62,540 nucleotides of DNA from Acidimicrobiia bacterium (GCA_009694375.1 SHVB01000017.1:1-62540); one strand, 5' to 3'. Shown: positions 18,156 to 27,195, counted from the stretch's first letter. The notes: generated by a model not told the origin, from the sequence alone. Program-made: numbers and translations.

Positions 18156-19118
18156 TCATCCCAACTGGGCGAGCAGCTCCGCCTCGGTGAGCGATCCCGG
18201 CGGGGCCATGGCGCCCGCGAGGTCGTTGGCCACGCGCTGCAACCCCGCGTTGACCGGTGTGGCCACGCCGTGGAGGCGCCCCAGGAGCACGATCTCACCG
18301 TTGAGCTGGTTGGCCTCGATGCTCCCCGTACCGCGGGCGAGGCTCTGCCAGGAGGACCCACCGCCCCAGCGTTGTGCCCCAATCGGGCGAATCCGGAGGA
18401 GGTCCCCGCGCCGGGCCGCGTCTTCCTCGCCGGATGCGCAGTCGATCCCGGCGGCGGCGAGGACGGCCTCGGCCTCGGCCCGGGCGGCGGTGTAGAGCTC
18501 GCTCACCCGGCCGCTCGGACCGATGGCCGCTTCGATGGCGTTGCCCAGGTTCATGAGTAGCTTCGACCACTTGAAGCGCATGACGGCTTCGTTCGTCCTG
18601 GCACTGAAGGTGGATGCCGCAAACGCCCTCGCCATGGCCTCGGCCCGATCGTCAACCCCGAACGGATAGCGGCCCACATCGAGGATGCCCGTGGTGGGGG
18701 CCGAGGAGGCATCGACCACCCCCGGCTCTAGGTGGGTGGCCGGCAGCATCACGGGCACCGCGTAGGTGTTGGCGGTGCGCCGGAGGGCCTGGCGCTCGTT
18801 GTCCACGCCGTTCTGCAGGCAGGCGATAGCCACGTCGTGGGGGGCGCGGTCCAATGACGCTAGGGCGGCGGCGGTGTCTTGGCCTTTCACGGCGAGGAGC
18901 ACGACATCGTCCGGACCGAAGACGACCTGGTGGGGATGGGCCACGACCGGTACCCCCACCCGCACCTCATCGTCAGGCGACCGGATCAGGAGGCCGTTGG
19001 CTGCGATGGCGTCGTGGTGAGCCCCCCGCACCACGAGGACGACGTCGTGTCCGTGCTGAGCCAACCGCCCACCGACCACACCCCCGATGGCCCCTGCTCC
19101 CACCACGATGAACCGCAT
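18156..19118 (-). CDS. panE: 2-dehydropantoate 2-reductase family protein
   Basis: Ketopantoate reductase family, 320 aa. It has an N-terminal Rossmann fold with GAGAIGGVVGGRLA at residues 7-20, then VLLAVKGQDT and a LQNGVDNE loop. The C-terminal helical domain contains the conserved catalytic-helix Lys in KWSKLLMNLGNA. Family members reduce ketopantoate in pantothenate and CoA synthesis, though many paralogues act on other 2-oxo acids. No other pantothenate gene is adjacent, so the assignment is at family level. It is divergent from hrcA; the CIRCE-like operator lies 50 bp upstream of its start and might affect it too. Confidence 0.85.
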   Translation of the reverse strand: MRFIVVGAGAIGGVVGGRLAQHGHDVVLVVRGAHHDAIAANGLLIRSPDDEVRVGVPVVAHPHQVVFGPDDVVLLAVKGQDTAAALASLDRAPHDVAIACLQNGVDNERQALRRTANTYAVPVMLPATHLEPGVVDASSAPTTGILDVGRYPFGVDDRAEAMARAFAASTFSARTNEAVMRFKWSKLLMNLGNAIEAAIGPSGRVSELYTAARAEAEAVLAAAGIDCASGEEDAARRGDLLRIRPIGAQRWGGGSSWQSLARGTGSIEANQLNGEIVLLGRLHGVATPVNAGLQRVANDLAGAMAPPGSLTEAELLAQLG

Positions 19119-19168
19119 GGCACCACCCTGTCAGACGCGGGCGCACGGCCAAGACCTGCTCAGGGGGG

Positions 19169-19195
19169 CTGGCACTCGGTAGCATCGACTGCCAG
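19169..19195 (+). promoter_or_regulatory. CIRCE-like HrcA operator
   Basis: CTGGCACTC and GACTGCCAG are separated by exactly nine bases. The right half differs from a perfect inverted repeat at one base. CIRCE, the HrcA operator, is TTAGCACTC-N9-GAGTGCTAA, with C/T and G/A variation known in actinobacteria. The element ends eight bases before the hrcA ATG. A possible -10 hexamer TAGCAT (19180-19185) lies in the spacer, so bound HrcA would block the promoter of its own operon. Confidence 0.8.
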
Positions 19196-19203
19196 GTAAC
19201 CCG

Positions 19204-20205
19204 ATGCTCGACGAACGCAAGGCCGCCATCCTCCGGGCCGTAGTGGAGGAGTACATTGACACCGCTCTGCCGGTGGGGTCCGCGCATGTCGTGAAGTCCT
19301 CTGGCGTGCAGGTGTCATCGGCCACGGTTCGCCACGACATGGCCACGTTGGAGCAAGAGGGCTACCTCCGTCAGCCACACACCAGCGCCGGGCGGGTCCC
19401 CACCGAAAAGGGCTATCGCTTCTTTGTGGACCATCTCGGACAACCGGCCCCCCTGCGCGGTTCCGAGGCGGTGCAGGTGCGGTCGTTCTTCGACCACGCC
19501 CACGGTGAACTCGAGCAGATGCTCCAAGACACATCGCGTCTGCTGAGTGATCTTACGAACTATGCCGGCGTGGTGGTGGCCCCCACGCCCACCGAGACCA
19601 CAGTGCGTTCGGTGCAGGTGGTGAGCATCACCACCACCACGGCCCTGGTGGTGGCGGTGATGTCGAACGGGGCGGTGGAGAAACACACTGTCGAACTAGC
19701 GGAGCCGATCGGGGAGGAGCGGATTGGGGCGGCCACGGTGCACCTCGCCGCTCACCTCACCGGTATGGGACGCCATGCTCTCAGCGCGCCACCGGCCACC
19801 GGCGATGCCGCCACCGATGCGTTGTGCACACTGGCCCTGGGTTCACTGCGCCGCGACAGTGGCGACGAACTCGACCAGGTCTTTGTGGGCGGCACCTCCC
19901 AGGTCGCGCATGCTTTTGATGCCATCGAGACAGTGCGGGAAGTGCTGGGCATCCTGGAGCAGCAGTATGTGGTGGTTACCCTCCTTCGGGATGTGCTCGA
20001 CCGCGGCCTGCAGGTGGCCATTGGAACGGAGACGGGGATGGCGCCGTTGGCCGAGTGTGCACTGATCGTGGCGCCGTATCGGATGGATGGCGAAGAGGCC
20101 GGCACTATTGGGGTGCTCGGCCCCACCCGTATGGATTATCCCCAGGCCATGGCGGCGGTTGCCGTGGTGAGCCATCGTCTATCGCAACGCCTCACGGAGG
20201 GCTGA
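19204..20205 (+). CDS. hrcA: Heat-inducible transcription repressor HrcA
   Basis: The 333-aa repressor of class I heat-shock genes. The N-terminal winged helix starts [18 protein letters not shown] and contains [19 protein letters not shown] with HTSAGRVPT, the DNA-recognition and wing segments. The middle and C-terminal GAF-like and dimerisation regions follow, ending in [15 protein letters not shown], typical of the family. A CIRCE-like operator sits immediately upstream, so it most likely represses itself and the following dnaJ and rsmE, with GroEL modulating its activity as known in other bacteria. The dnaJ GTG follows the stop by one base. Confidence 0.97.
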   Translation: MLDERKAAILRAVVEEYIDTALPVGSAHVVKSSGVQVSSATVRHDMATLEQEGYLRQPHTSAGRVPTEKGYRFFVDHLGQPAPLRGSEAVQVRSFFDHAHGELEQMLQDTSRLLSDLTNYAGVVVAPTPTETTVRSVQVVSITTTTALVVAVMSNGAVEKHTVELAEPIGEERIGAATVHLAAHLTGMGRHALSAPPATGDAATDALCTLALGSLRRDSGDELDQVFVGGTSQVAHAFDAIETVREVLGILEQQYVVVTLLRDVLDRGLQVAIGTETGMAPLAECALIVAPYRMDGEEAGTIGVLGPTRMDYPQAMAAVAVVSHRLSQRLTEG

Positions 20206-20206
20206 C

Positions 20207-21316
20207 GTGGCCGAGGATTACTACGCCCTGCTTGGGGTAGGTGCTGATGCCAGCGTCGAGGAGATCAAGCGCGCCTATCGCCGACGGGCCCGTGAACTCC
20301 ACCCCGACACCAACTCCGATCCGAGTGCTGAGACTCGCTTCAAGGAAGTGGCCCTGGCCTATGAGGTGCTGTCGGACCCGCAGAAGCGCCAGCACTACGA
20401 CCGGTACGGCCCCGACAGCGGGCCCGGCGGTGGGTCCGCGGGTGGTGGTGTCAACGACATCTTTGATGCGTTCTTCGGGGGGAACAGTCCCTTCGGTGGG
20501 GGTGGCCGTGCCCGCGGCCCGAGCGGCCCGCCCCGGGGTACCGACCTCGAGGTGGTAGCCGAGCTCACCTTCGTCGAAGCGGTGTTTGGCACCCAGCACC
20601 CGGTTGATGTGCGCACGGCCATCGCCTGCGAGCCGTGTGGGGCCACTGGCGCCAAGCCCGGCACTTCACCGATCACCTGTCTCGAGTGCGCCGGGGTGGG
20701 GCAGGTACAGCGCGTGCGGCAGAGTTTTCTCGGTCAGATGGTTACCAACTCGGTGTGCCCTCGTTGCAGTGGGCAGGGCCAGGTGATCAGCGACCCCTGC
20801 AGCGCGTGCCGTGGTGAGGGGCGCACCATCGAGGAGCGCACCTACACGGTGGACATTCCGGCCGGGGTGGATACCGGCAGCACCCTTCGCCTCACCGGAC
20901 GGGGTGCGGTGGGTCAGCGCGGCGGCGGTGCTGGTGATCTTTATGTGCATGTGCGCGCCGCCGCCCATGAGCGTTTCCAGCGGGAGGGCTTTGATCTTCA
21001 CGTCGAACTACCCATTACCTTCACGCAGGCCGCACTCGGTGTGCATATCGAGTTCGCCACCCTTGATGGCGCCGAGGATCTCGTGGTGCCTCGAGGCACC
21101 GCCAACGGACGCGAGTTTCGCCTGCGTGGTCGCGGTGTGCCGCACCTTGATCGGCGACAACGCGGCGATCTCATCGTGAAGACGAGCGTGTCAGTCCCCA
21201 CCGACCTCACCCCGGAGCAGGAAGACTTGCTGCGTGCCTATGCCGAGCAACGCGGCGACGAGGTGGCGCCCGCCGACGCGGGCTTGCTATCGCGCATTCG
21301 TTCCGCCTTTCGGTGA
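20207..21316 (+). CDS. dnaJ: Chaperone protein DnaJ
   Basis: Full-length class A J protein of 369 aa that delivers substrates to DnaK and stimulates its ATPase. The J domain carries HPD at residues 32-34. A Gly-rich segment (about 70-105) leads to the zinc domain with four CxxCxG-type motifs ([32 protein letters not shown]). The C-terminal substrate-binding domains contain GxVGxxGGxxGDLYV-like residues. No dnaK or grpE is in the window, so this is the hrcA-linked second DnaJ type common in actinobacteria. The start is GTG. The end overlaps rsmE by GTGA. Confidence 0.96.
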   Translation: MAEDYYALLGVGADASVEEIKRAYRRRARELHPDTNSDPSAETRFKEVALAYEVLSDPQKRQHYDRYGPDSGPGGGSAGGGVNDIFDAFFGGNSPFGGGGRARGPSGPPRGTDLEVVAELTFVEAVFGTQHPVDVRTAIACEPCGATGAKPGTSPITCLECAGVGQVQRVRQSFLGQMVTNSVCPRCSGQGQVISDPCSACRGEGRTIEERTYTVDIPAGVDTGSTLRLTGRGAVGQRGGGAGDLYVHVRAAAHERFQREGFDLHVELPITFTQAALGVHIEFATLDGAEDLVVPRGTANGREFRLRGRGVPHLDRRQRGDLIVKTSVSVPTDLTPEQEDLLRAYAEQRGDEVAPADAGLLSRIRSAFR

Positions 21317-22032
21317 CCCTCGCCATCGGCCACCCTGCCGATCACCCTGGGCCGATGGCTTTTGTGGCGGATCTCCACGGGCCGGCGCTCTCCGAGGAAG
21401 ACCTCCATCACCTCCTTCGAGTGCTTCGCCAGCGGGCCGGGGATCAGCTGACGGTGGCCGACGGGGAAGGTAGATGGCGAACGGCGCGGCTTGATCCGGC
21501 AGAGGCGGGGGCGCTGCGCGAGTTTGGTCCGGTGTGTGAACTGCCGCTGGCCAACCCGCCGCTGGCGGTGGGGTTTGCGTTGGTGAAGGGCGACAAGCCC
21601 GAACTGATCGTGCAGAAGCTCACCGAGTTGGGTATCGACCGGATCGTGCCGTTTCGTGCCGAACGGTCCGTGGTGCGGTGGGATGCGGCCAAAGCCGCCA
21701 AGGCGGTGGACCGGCTACGCCTGGTGGCCCGAGCCGCGGCCCGACAATGTCACCGGCCCCGTCTGCCGGAGGTTGCCGATGTGGCCGAGGTGGCTTCATT
21801 GGTGGCGGCGGGGGCCACCATGGCCGAGCGCGGCGGGGCGCCACTGAGCCTGCAGGTGCCTTTTGTGCTGGTGGGCCCCGAGGGGGGATGGTCCGTGTCG
21901 GAGGGCGCGGTGGCGGGGGATCGAGTGGGTCTGGGCCCTCATGTGTTGCGGGCGGAGACCGCCGCATGGACCGCGGCGGTGCTGCTGGCGTCCTTGCGCG
22001 ACGGAACCGTCGCCCCTTTCCGCAATCCGTAG
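21313..22032 (+). CDS. rsmE: 16S rRNA (uracil-1498-N3)-methyltransferase
   Basis: SPOUT-class methyltransferase of 239 aa that methylates U1498 of 16S rRNA using S-adenosylmethionine. The N-terminal PUA-like domain includes [13 protein letters not shown]. The C-terminal knotted domain shows [18 protein letters not shown], an [11 protein letters not shown] segment, VGPEGGWS and [11 protein letters not shown], the usual cofactor-binding knot. It is translationally coupled to dnaJ by a GTGA overlap. Linkage of dnaJ and rsmE is widely conserved, which supports a single heat-shock-controlled transcript. Confidence 0.95.
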   Translation: MTLAIGHPADHPGPMAFVADLHGPALSEEDLHHLLRVLRQRAGDQLTVADGEGRWRTARLDPAEAGALREFGPVCELPLANPPLAVGFALVKGDKPELIVQKLTELGIDRIVPFRAERSVVRWDAAKAAKAVDRLRLVARAAARQCHRPRLPEVADVAEVASLVAAGATMAERGGAPLSLQVPFVLVGPEGGWSVSEGAVAGDRVGLGPHVLRAETAAWTAAVLLASLRDGTVAPFRNP

Positions 22033-22103
22033 CGGGGAGTTCACCCTAAGTGTTGTTATCGTCCCACCAGTAGGATAAGGTCACCTTGGGTGGGGAGCAT
22101 GGC

Positions 22104-22131
22104 TTGGTCTTAGTGCTCTGGGTGGTAATGT
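22104..22131 (+). promoter_or_regulatory. Possible sigma-70-type promoter of the BldD-like gene
   Basis: TTGGTC and TAATGT are separated by 16 bases in the 150-bp gap after rsmE. They precede the regulator ATG by about 50 bases. The hexamers resemble the -35 and -10 consensus of the principal sigma factor only in part. No BldD-type palindrome (AGTGA-N-TCACT class) was found nearby. Confidence 0.35.
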
Positions 22132-22182
22132 GGCGGGTGCGGAGGTGCTCCGTGGCGGGAATTTGTGGGAGGTAGGGATCAA

Positions 22183-22743
22183 ATGAGTGAGGCATTGAGC
22201 GAGACTTCCGAAGCGGGGGCCTACGCTGCACTGGTGGGGGAGCGTCTGCGGAGTATCCGGCGTCAGAAGAGCCTGTCGCTCCAGGAAGTGGACACGGCAT
22301 CGGGTCATGAATTCAAGGCTTCGGTGCTCGGGGCCTACGAGCGCGGCGAGCGGGCTATTTCGGTGATCCGGCTTCAGCGGCTGGCGCGCTACTACCACGT
22401 GCCGGTAGATCAGCTGCTCCCCGGCGATGCCGGCCCCGACTTCGGTAGCCGACCCGGTGATGCGCCTGTTTTTATCGATCTCACCGCCGAGGTAGTGCCC
22501 GCGGTGGAACGGGTGGCGAAGATTGATCTCGGCGCCATTGCGGGTATCGAGGGGCCCGATGCCGCCATGCTGATTCGATTCCTGCGGATGATCCAGGTAC
22601 AGCGAGGCGATTACAACGGTCGGGTCATCACGGTGCGCCGTGATGATCTTCGCGCCGTCGCCTGCATCCTGGACGTGATTCCCGACGCCGTAGTCTCTCG
22701 CCTCGAGGGTCTCGGCGTGGTCTCCGCCCCTGCACCGGCCTGA
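22183..22743 (+). CDS. BldD-like transcriptional regulator with c-di-GMP-type motif
   Basis: The 186-aa protein has an N-terminal XRE helix-turn-helix (LRSIRRQKSLSLQEVD onward, with YERGERAISVIRLQRLARYY) closely resembling Streptomyces BldD. The C-terminal domain contains RGD at 141-143, eight residues, then RRDD at 152-155. BldD binds cyclic di-GMP through RGD-X8-RQDD, so the motif is intact except Gln to Arg. BldD is a dimeric repressor of development in sporulating actinobacteria; here its targets are unknown. The ATG at 22183 has GGGAGG ten bases upstream; a GTG 18 bases earlier would place that site inside the gene. It lies between the heat-shock operon and hemW. Confidence 0.88.
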   Translation: MSEALSETSEAGAYAALVGERLRSIRRQKSLSLQEVDTASGHEFKASVLGAYERGERAISVIRLQRLARYYHVPVDQLLPGDAGPDFGSRPGDAPVFIDLTAEVVPAVERVAKIDLGAIAGIEGPDAAMLIRFLRMIQVQRGDYNGRVITVRRDDLRAVACILDVIPDAVVSRLEGLGVVSAPAPA

Positions 22744-22768
22744 TTCCGGTAGTGGCCATGATGGGCCG

Positions 22769-23860
22769 GTGACGGCGATCCCTCCGACGCCGTTCGGTGT
22801 GTACCTCCACATTCCGTTTTGCGCGGCACGCTGCGACTACTGCTCTTTTGCCACCTGGACCGACCGACACCACCTCACCGAGGCCTACTTGGAGGCCTGT
22901 CGCTTGGATGCCGACCAACTGGTGGCGGCGGGTATGCCGGCGGCCACATCTATCTTTGTGGGCGGTGGCACACCGTCGATGGTTCCCGCCGCCGACCTCG
23001 TTGCCGTGCTCAAGCGTGTGCCGCGTACCGCCGAGGCCGAGGTGACCGTGGAGTGCAATCCCGACACGGTGACCGCCGAATTGCTCGACACCTACCGGGC
23101 GGGTGGGGTGAACCGACTGTCGTTTGGTGTCCAATCCACTTCGCCGCACGTACTGGCGGCGCTTGGCCGCACCCACGACCGGGCCAACGTGGAGCGATCA
23201 GTGGCCTTGGCGCGAGCGTCGGGCTTCGAAACCTTCAACCTGGATGTGATCTACGGCGGGGCGGGGGAGACCATGGCCGACTGGTGCCAGACCTTGGCCG
23301 ATGTGGTGGCGCTGGAGCCGCCGCATGTTTCCGCCTATGCGCTCACTGTGGAAGCGGGGACCGCCCTTGCCGCCGATCCGGCCCGGCACCCCGACGACGA
23401 CGATCAGGCCGACAAGTACTTGGCGGCCACCGAACAACTGGGGGCGGCCGGGCTGGATTGGTACGAGATCAGTAACTGGGCCCGGCCGGGGCATGAGTGT
23501 CGCCACAACCTGTTGTACTGGACGATGGGCGAGTATCAGGGGATCGGGTGCGCCTCGCACTCCCACCGCCAGGGCCGTCGCTTCTGGAACCTTCGCACAC
23601 CAGACCGCTACCTCGAAGCGGTGCGCGATGGAGCAACGGTGGAAGCCGCCGATGAGCGCCTGGATCCGCCCGATCGGGCTCTGGAGGCGTTGCAGTTGTC
23701 GTTGCGGACGCGCCACGGCGTTCCGGCAGGAGCGCTCGGGTTGGTGCCAGAAGAACTCGCGGGCCTAGTGGAACCTCACCCCAGTGAGCCTGAGCGGGTG
23801 GTGTTGACGGTGCCGGGGCGCCTGTTGGCCAACGAGGTGGCGCTTCGTTTGGTGGTGTGA
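22769..23860 (+). CDS. hemW: Radical SAM protein HemW (heme chaperone / coproporphyrinogen oxidase-like)
   Basis: Radical SAM enzyme of 363 aa. The iron-sulfur motif CAARCDYC fits CxxxCxxC, preceded by GVYLHIPF. Other landmarks are FVGGGTPSMV, VECNPDTV, RLSFGVQS and NLDVIYGGAGET, and the C-terminal HemN-like domain begins around WYEISNWARPG. The extra Cys after the motif found in true HemN is replaced by Ser (CSF), which favours HemW. HemW binds heme and is thought to deliver it to respiratory enzymes. GTG start. Linkage to hrcA and dnaJ is common in many bacteria. Confidence 0.93.
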   Translation: MTAIPPTPFGVYLHIPFCAARCDYCSFATWTDRHHLTEAYLEACRLDADQLVAAGMPAATSIFVGGGTPSMVPAADLVAVLKRVPRTAEAEVTVECNPDTVTAELLDTYRAGGVNRLSFGVQSTSPHVLAALGRTHDRANVERSVALARASGFETFNLDVIYGGAGETMADWCQTLADVVALEPPHVSAYALTVEAGTALAADPARHPDDDDQADKYLAATEQLGAAGLDWYEISNWARPGHECRHNLLYWTMGEYQGIGCASHSHRQGRRFWNLRTPDRYLEAVRDGATVEAADERLDPPDRALEALQLSLRTRHGVPAGALGLVPEELAGLVEPHPSEPERVVLTVPGRLLANEVALRLVV

Positions 23861-23870
23861 ACCGTGGTGC

Positions 23871-24293
23871 TTAGCCACTGGTGGTGATCGCGGTGGCGGT
23901 GGCGTGCACCTCGGTGTGGTGGTGGGCGCCAGGGATGGCCTTGGCGAAGATGTAGTCCACCCGCACCGCCACGGTTACTTGCACGGTGTCGGGGTAGGGG
24001 ACTCGCACATCGACACGGATGATCTGTTTGGCAACGTCGCTTTCGGCCAGTAGGCGACGGCCGATCTCCTCGGCCCGGCGGGGGTTCAGTTGAAAGGTGC
24101 CCGTGGCTCGGAACTCGGCTTCGTCCACCGCCAGTGCGGCCAGGTCATTAGCGGCGTCGCCGGCGGCGGAACTGGTCTGGCGTTGACGGAGAAAGACCAC
24201 GGACAAGTCGAAAGCGATGGCCCCGAGGAGAATCACGATGAGCACTCCGGCGGGCATGAGCATGAGCACCGACGCGCGGTCGTGACGCCTCAC
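23871..24293 (-). CDS. TadE/TadG-like pseudopilin (third copy)
   Basis: The 140-aa product has a single N-terminal hydrophobic helix preceded by RRHDRASVLMLMPAG, the layout of TadE/TadG-type pseudopilins. A segment rich in Ala and acidic residues follows the membrane helix (SSAAGDAANDLAALA). The C-terminal part is beta-rich and predicted extracytoplasmic. Such proteins are minor components of the Tad pilus. The GTG at 24293 overlaps the upstream gene stop as GTGA, so the three TadE-like genes are co-translated. The gene ends 10 bp from the hemW stop, facing it. Confidence 0.72.
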   Translation of the reverse strand: MRRHDRASVLMLMPAGVLIVILLGAIAFDLSVVFLRQRQTSSAAGDAANDLAALAVDEAEFRATGTFQLNPRRAEEIGRRLLAESDVAKQIIRVDVRVPYPDTVQVTVAVRVDYIFAKAIPGAHHHTEVHATATAITTSG

Positions 24294-24751
24294 AGACAGT
24301 CCTCGGCGTCGCCGGTGAGCCCGGATCGGAAGGGGTCTACGAGTTCCCGGTGGGTGGAACGCACCCGGAACGGGGCCTTGCCGTACCCGCCGATGAACGG
24401 CAAGGAGAGCGCCGGCACTTCGTACACCGCTTCGAAGGCGACGCGGGCGCATCGTTGGAGTTGGGCGGGGCCCACCGGCGCGATGAGGGCCCGGTGAGGA
24501 TCGCGTCCGTGGCCCTCGATCACGGCGTTTCCAGCGGCGATGGCGGCACCGGTGGCCGTGGCAGGGTCGTCGGATTCCACGAAGGTCCGGGTGGCCTCCC
24601 GAGCGGCAGCATCGGTGGCGAACTTGGCGTCGACAACCGCCCAGGCATTGGCGATCAGCAGGGTGCCGATCACGAAGATCAGTAGGCCGAACGAGAGGGC
24701 CTCGATGCCCCCCACCTGGCCGGCATCACCCCGGAGGGGAGACGGCCTCAC
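24290..24751 (-). CDS. TadE-like pseudopilin (second copy)
   Basis: The 153-aa protein has a short polar start, the segment GDAGQVGGIEALSF and a hydrophobic helix (about residues 20-38). The Glu in GGIEALSF is placed like the conserved Glu after the processing or insertion site in TadE proteins. The remaining 110 residues contain two or three Cys and are probably exported. It likely contributes to the Tad pilus machinery encoded upstream. Overlaps of four bases with both neighbours (GTGA) show it is part of one operon. No enzymatic motif is present. Confidence 0.7.
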   Translation of the reverse strand: MRPSPLRGDAGQVGGIEALSFGLLIFVIGTLLIANAWAVVDAKFATDAAAREATRTFVESDDPATATGAAIAAGNAVIEGHGRDPHRALIAPVGPAQLQRCARVAFEAVYEVPALSLPFIGGYGKAPFRVRSTHRELVDPFRSGLTGDAEDCL

Positions 24752-25161
24752 GGCTGGAACGCCTCTATGCGCACGCGGACGGTTCGACGAACTTCGTCAA
24801 GGCCGAGAGCACCGCCGATGGAGGGGGGAATGAAGCGGGGAGGAGAGGCCACCACGAGCAGCACAACGGTGTCGACCGCACCGTCTCCGTCGCTGTCGTG
24901 TTCACTCCATTCGAACTCGGCGGCATCGCCGATCTCACCGAGGTTGCGACGGGCATCGGCCTCGATCAGCGACCAAGACGGGGCTCCGCCCTCGGCCGCT
25001 CGGTGAGCGGCGTCGTTGGTCACCGCTGTGACGGTGGAGGAGGCGTAGAGGCCGAAGAGCAACTGCACCGCGAAGAGCAAGAAGACCAGGAACACCACCA
25101 CGCCGGCGGCGGTGGACAGTAGGCCCGCGCCACCGTCGTCCCCGGGGCGGTGGGTACTCAA
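24748..25161 (-). CDS. TadE-like pseudopilin (first copy)
   Basis: A strongly hydrophobic helix (GVVVFLVFLLFAVQLLFGL) lies near the N-terminus. An Ala-rich helix and a soluble domain follow with an acidic SDGDGAVDT patch that resembles a small Ca-binding loop. The start is uncertain: TTG at 25161 follows the Flp-like stop by one base and gives 137 aa; an upstream start would overlap the Flp-like gene by about 70 bases. Position between the Flp-like gene and two other TadE-like genes supports a minor-pilin role. Confidence 0.65.
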   Translation of the reverse strand: MSTHRPGDDGGAGLLSTAAGVVVFLVFLLFAVQLLFGLYASSTVTAVTNDAAHRAAEGGAPSWSLIEADARRNLGEIGDAAEFEWSEHDSDGDGAVDTVVLLVVASPPRFIPPSIGGALGLDEVRRTVRVRIEAFQP

Positions 25162-25162
25162 C

Positions 25163-25381
25163 TCACTGACCGATCTCAGTGACCTTGTCTCGGGTATTGG
25201 ACTCGGTGTCTTCCCAAATCGTCTTGAAGCCAACCCACATCAACGCGCCGATGCCCGCCATAATCAGCACGGCGATCGCCGCTGAGATCACTCCTTCCCC
25301 CCGGTCGTCGCGCGGTGGCGGAGCGGTGTCGGCCCACCAGGTGATGAGGCGGACATAGCGGTCGTACGGGGTCACGGACAT
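25163..25381 (-). CDS. Flp-like pilin candidate
   Basis: A 72-aa protein with one hydrophobic segment (residues 31-50) preceded by DDRGEGV. This resembles the class III (Flp) prepilin layout of a short polar leader, a Gly, and a Glu near the start of the helix, though the leader is long and the classic Gly-xxxx-Glu-Tyr spacing is not exact. If correct it would be the main subunit of the Tad pilus, or a TadE-like accessory. The ATG at 25381 has a clear AAGGAGA site five bases upstream. It sits directly after tadC, the usual place of flp in actinobacterial loci. Confidence 0.65.
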   Translation of the reverse strand: MSVTPYDRYVRLITWWADTAPPPRDDRGEGVISAAIAVLIMAGIGALMWVGFKTIWEDTESNTRDKVTEIGQ

Positions 25382-25409
25382 GGATCTCCTTGGTTGGATG
25401 CCTTAGTGG

Positions 25410-26321
25410 TCATGTGGTTGAAAAGAGGCGCAGCGCCTCGATGAAGGGGACGGCGAGGAGCACTGCACCGGGCACCAGCGTGGCGACGGTGACGGGGATC
25501 CAGACCTGTTGTGATCGGCGTTCGATCTGCTCCATGAGTTCCCGTTGCCCATCGCGACGGATGGCGCGGGCTTCGTTGCCGACCAGGCGGCCCAAGTCGC
25601 CGGCCTCGCGGTTGAGGGCCAGCACCGCCACGAGCCGATCGAGGGCGTCGACATCGGCGAGAGTCGCCCATTCCTTGAGTGCTTCCACTTCGGAGAGGCC
25701 CTGGCGGATCCGTCCACACGCGATAGCGAGGTCTTGCATGCAGGCACCGGTGCCCCGCTGGGCGATCCGGTTGAGGGCAGCGGTGAGGGAGAATCCGGCC
25801 CCCAACAGCATGCCGAGTTGTTCGCTCACCACGGGCAGCTCGAGGAAGATCCGTCGCTTCCACTGTTCGGATTGGTGGGCGAGTTGCTGTTCAACCAGCA
25901 GGAAGCCCAGGGCGGGCCCACCGAGCACCAACAGCATGGCCACGGCCAAAGGGGGGCGGGTGGCGGCGGCGAGTAGGAGGCCGAGCGCCAGGCCACTGGC
26001 CGCCCGTCCCAGTTGATGGACGCGAAAGTCGGTTGGGTCGACGGGGGAGTGGATGCGTTGGAGGCGCACCGCCACTTCCTCTCGGATACCCAAAAGCCGG
26101 GCCATCCGCTCCCCGAGATGGCGGGCCAATGGGCCGATCACCTCTCGGAAGGACTCCACCGAAAGGATGCCGCCACTGCTGTTGTTACTACCGGCTCGGG
26201 TGGGGCCGTAGGGGCGAAGCCTCGCCGCGAGGGGTTCGCGGCTGAACCACCGAATTTCGGAGAGCACGAGGGTGGTGCCGACAGCTAGGAGGAGCGCCGA
26301 GAGGGCCAGGGTCCTAGACAT
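25410..26321 (-). CDS. tadC: Tad pilus inner-membrane platform protein TadC (GspF domain)
   Basis: The 303-aa integral membrane protein carries a type II secretion GspF domain. There is a hydrophobic N-terminal helix, two central helices (about residues 105-140), and the cytoplasmic four-helix region with LPVVSEQLGMLLGAGFSL. ALKEWATLADVDALDRLVAVL follows before the final membrane helix. TadB and TadC form the membrane platform driven by TadA. The gene overlaps tadB by eight bases and precedes the Flp-like gene by 28 bp. Which of the two platform proteins is called B or C is by order only. Confidence 0.85.
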   Translation of the reverse strand: MSRTLALSALLLAVGTTLVLSEIRWFSREPLAARLRPYGPTRAGSNNSSGGILSVESFREVIGPLARHLGERMARLLGIREEVAVRLQRIHSPVDPTDFRVHQLGRAASGLALGLLLAAATRPPLAVAMLLVLGGPALGFLLVEQQLAHQSEQWKRRIFLELPVVSEQLGMLLGAGFSLTAALNRIAQRGTGACMQDLAIACGRIRQGLSEVEALKEWATLADVDALDRLVAVLALNREAGDLGRLVGNEARAIRRDGQRELMEQIERRSQQVWIPVTVATLVPGAVLLAVPFIEALRLFSTT

Positions 26322-27195
26322 CGAAGACCCGTTCCTCTTGGGGGAGCATCATGATGCGGCCGGCCCAGATCCAACACGCCACCACGAGAACCAGGGACAC
26401 GACCACGAGGACTTGCCCGGTGGGGGTTTCGTACGCCTGGCGGCCGGTGCCCACGGACATGCCCGCGAGGGCCATTCCGGCCGGCACGATCAAGACGAAG
26501 AACCGGGCGAAGCGCGCCCCGGCTTGCTTGGCGGCCGCGTCCTTCCGGCCCTGAGAATCCTGGATGCGGTCATCGATCAGCGCGTCGAGGCGGCGGTCGA
26601 GGTCGGTGCCGCCAACCTCATGGGCCACCAGGAGGGTTTCGCATACGGCGTCGGCGGTGGGATCAGCTAGGCCAGCCTTGAGCACCACCAGCGTGCGGGG
26701 GAAGTCGGTGGAGAGGAGCCATTCGCGTTGGGCGGCGGCGAAGGCGGGCTGCATGTCCGGGGGTGCGCGTCGCCCCACTTCGAAAAGGGATTGCGGGATG
26801 GAACGACCGAGGGCCGAGGTCATGATCCGAAGTTCCTCCAGGAGCCGCGGCCAGGCGTCCATGGCGGCGGCCCGTCGATTCACGCGGCGCGCCCGGTAGG
26901 ACGCAATCGGGAAAGACGCCGCGAACGCGCCGGTTACCAGGGCCGGGAGAATGCCCCCAAACACGACGAAGGCGCCGAAGGCCCCGAGCGCACCCAGGGT
27001 CGCCATCACCGCCGCCAGTTCTCGCATCGGGATGTCGGCGAGGCCGGCTTGCACGAGCCAGTCTCGGCGGCGGGCCTGGTGCCGGGAGGTTGCCGAAGGG
27101 CGCGGCCAGCGCAGGTCGCGCCAGCCCAGCACCGCCGCCGTGAAGAGGAAATAGGTGCCAGCCGCCGCCGCGGTAGCCAGCACCACCGCGATCAT
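26314..27195 (-). CDS. tadB: Tad pilus inner-membrane platform protein TadB (GspF domain)
   Basis: A 293-aa protein with an N-terminal hydrophobic helix, paired central helices (about residues 60-100) and the GspF cytoplasmic helices containing WPRLLEELRIMTSALGRSIP and CETLLVAHEVGGTDLDRRL. Two C-terminal membrane helices complete it. The topology matches TadB, the platform partner of TadC. The ATG overlaps the tadA stop as ATGA, coupling translation to the motor ATPase. Nothing unusual in length. Confidence 0.87.
   Translation of the reverse strand: MIAVVLATAAAAGTYFLFTAAVLGWRDLRWPRPSATSRHQARRRDWLVQAGLADIPMRELAAVMATLGALGAFGAFVVFGGILPALVTGAFAASFPIASYRARRVNRRAAAMDAWPRLLEELRIMTSALGRSIPQSLFEVGRRAPPDMQPAFAAAQREWLLSTDFPRTLVVLKAGLADPTADAVCETLLVAHEVGGTDLDRRLDALIDDRIQDSQGRKDAAAKQAGARFARFFVLIVPAGMALAGMSVGTGRQAYETPTGQVLVVVSLVLVVACWIWAGRIMMLPQEERVFDV

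Noticed and set aside
23861-23900. GTGG...CCAC repeat between hemW and the TadE-like gene as a terminator
   Set aside because: Only four pairs and mostly inside the TadE-like coding sequence.
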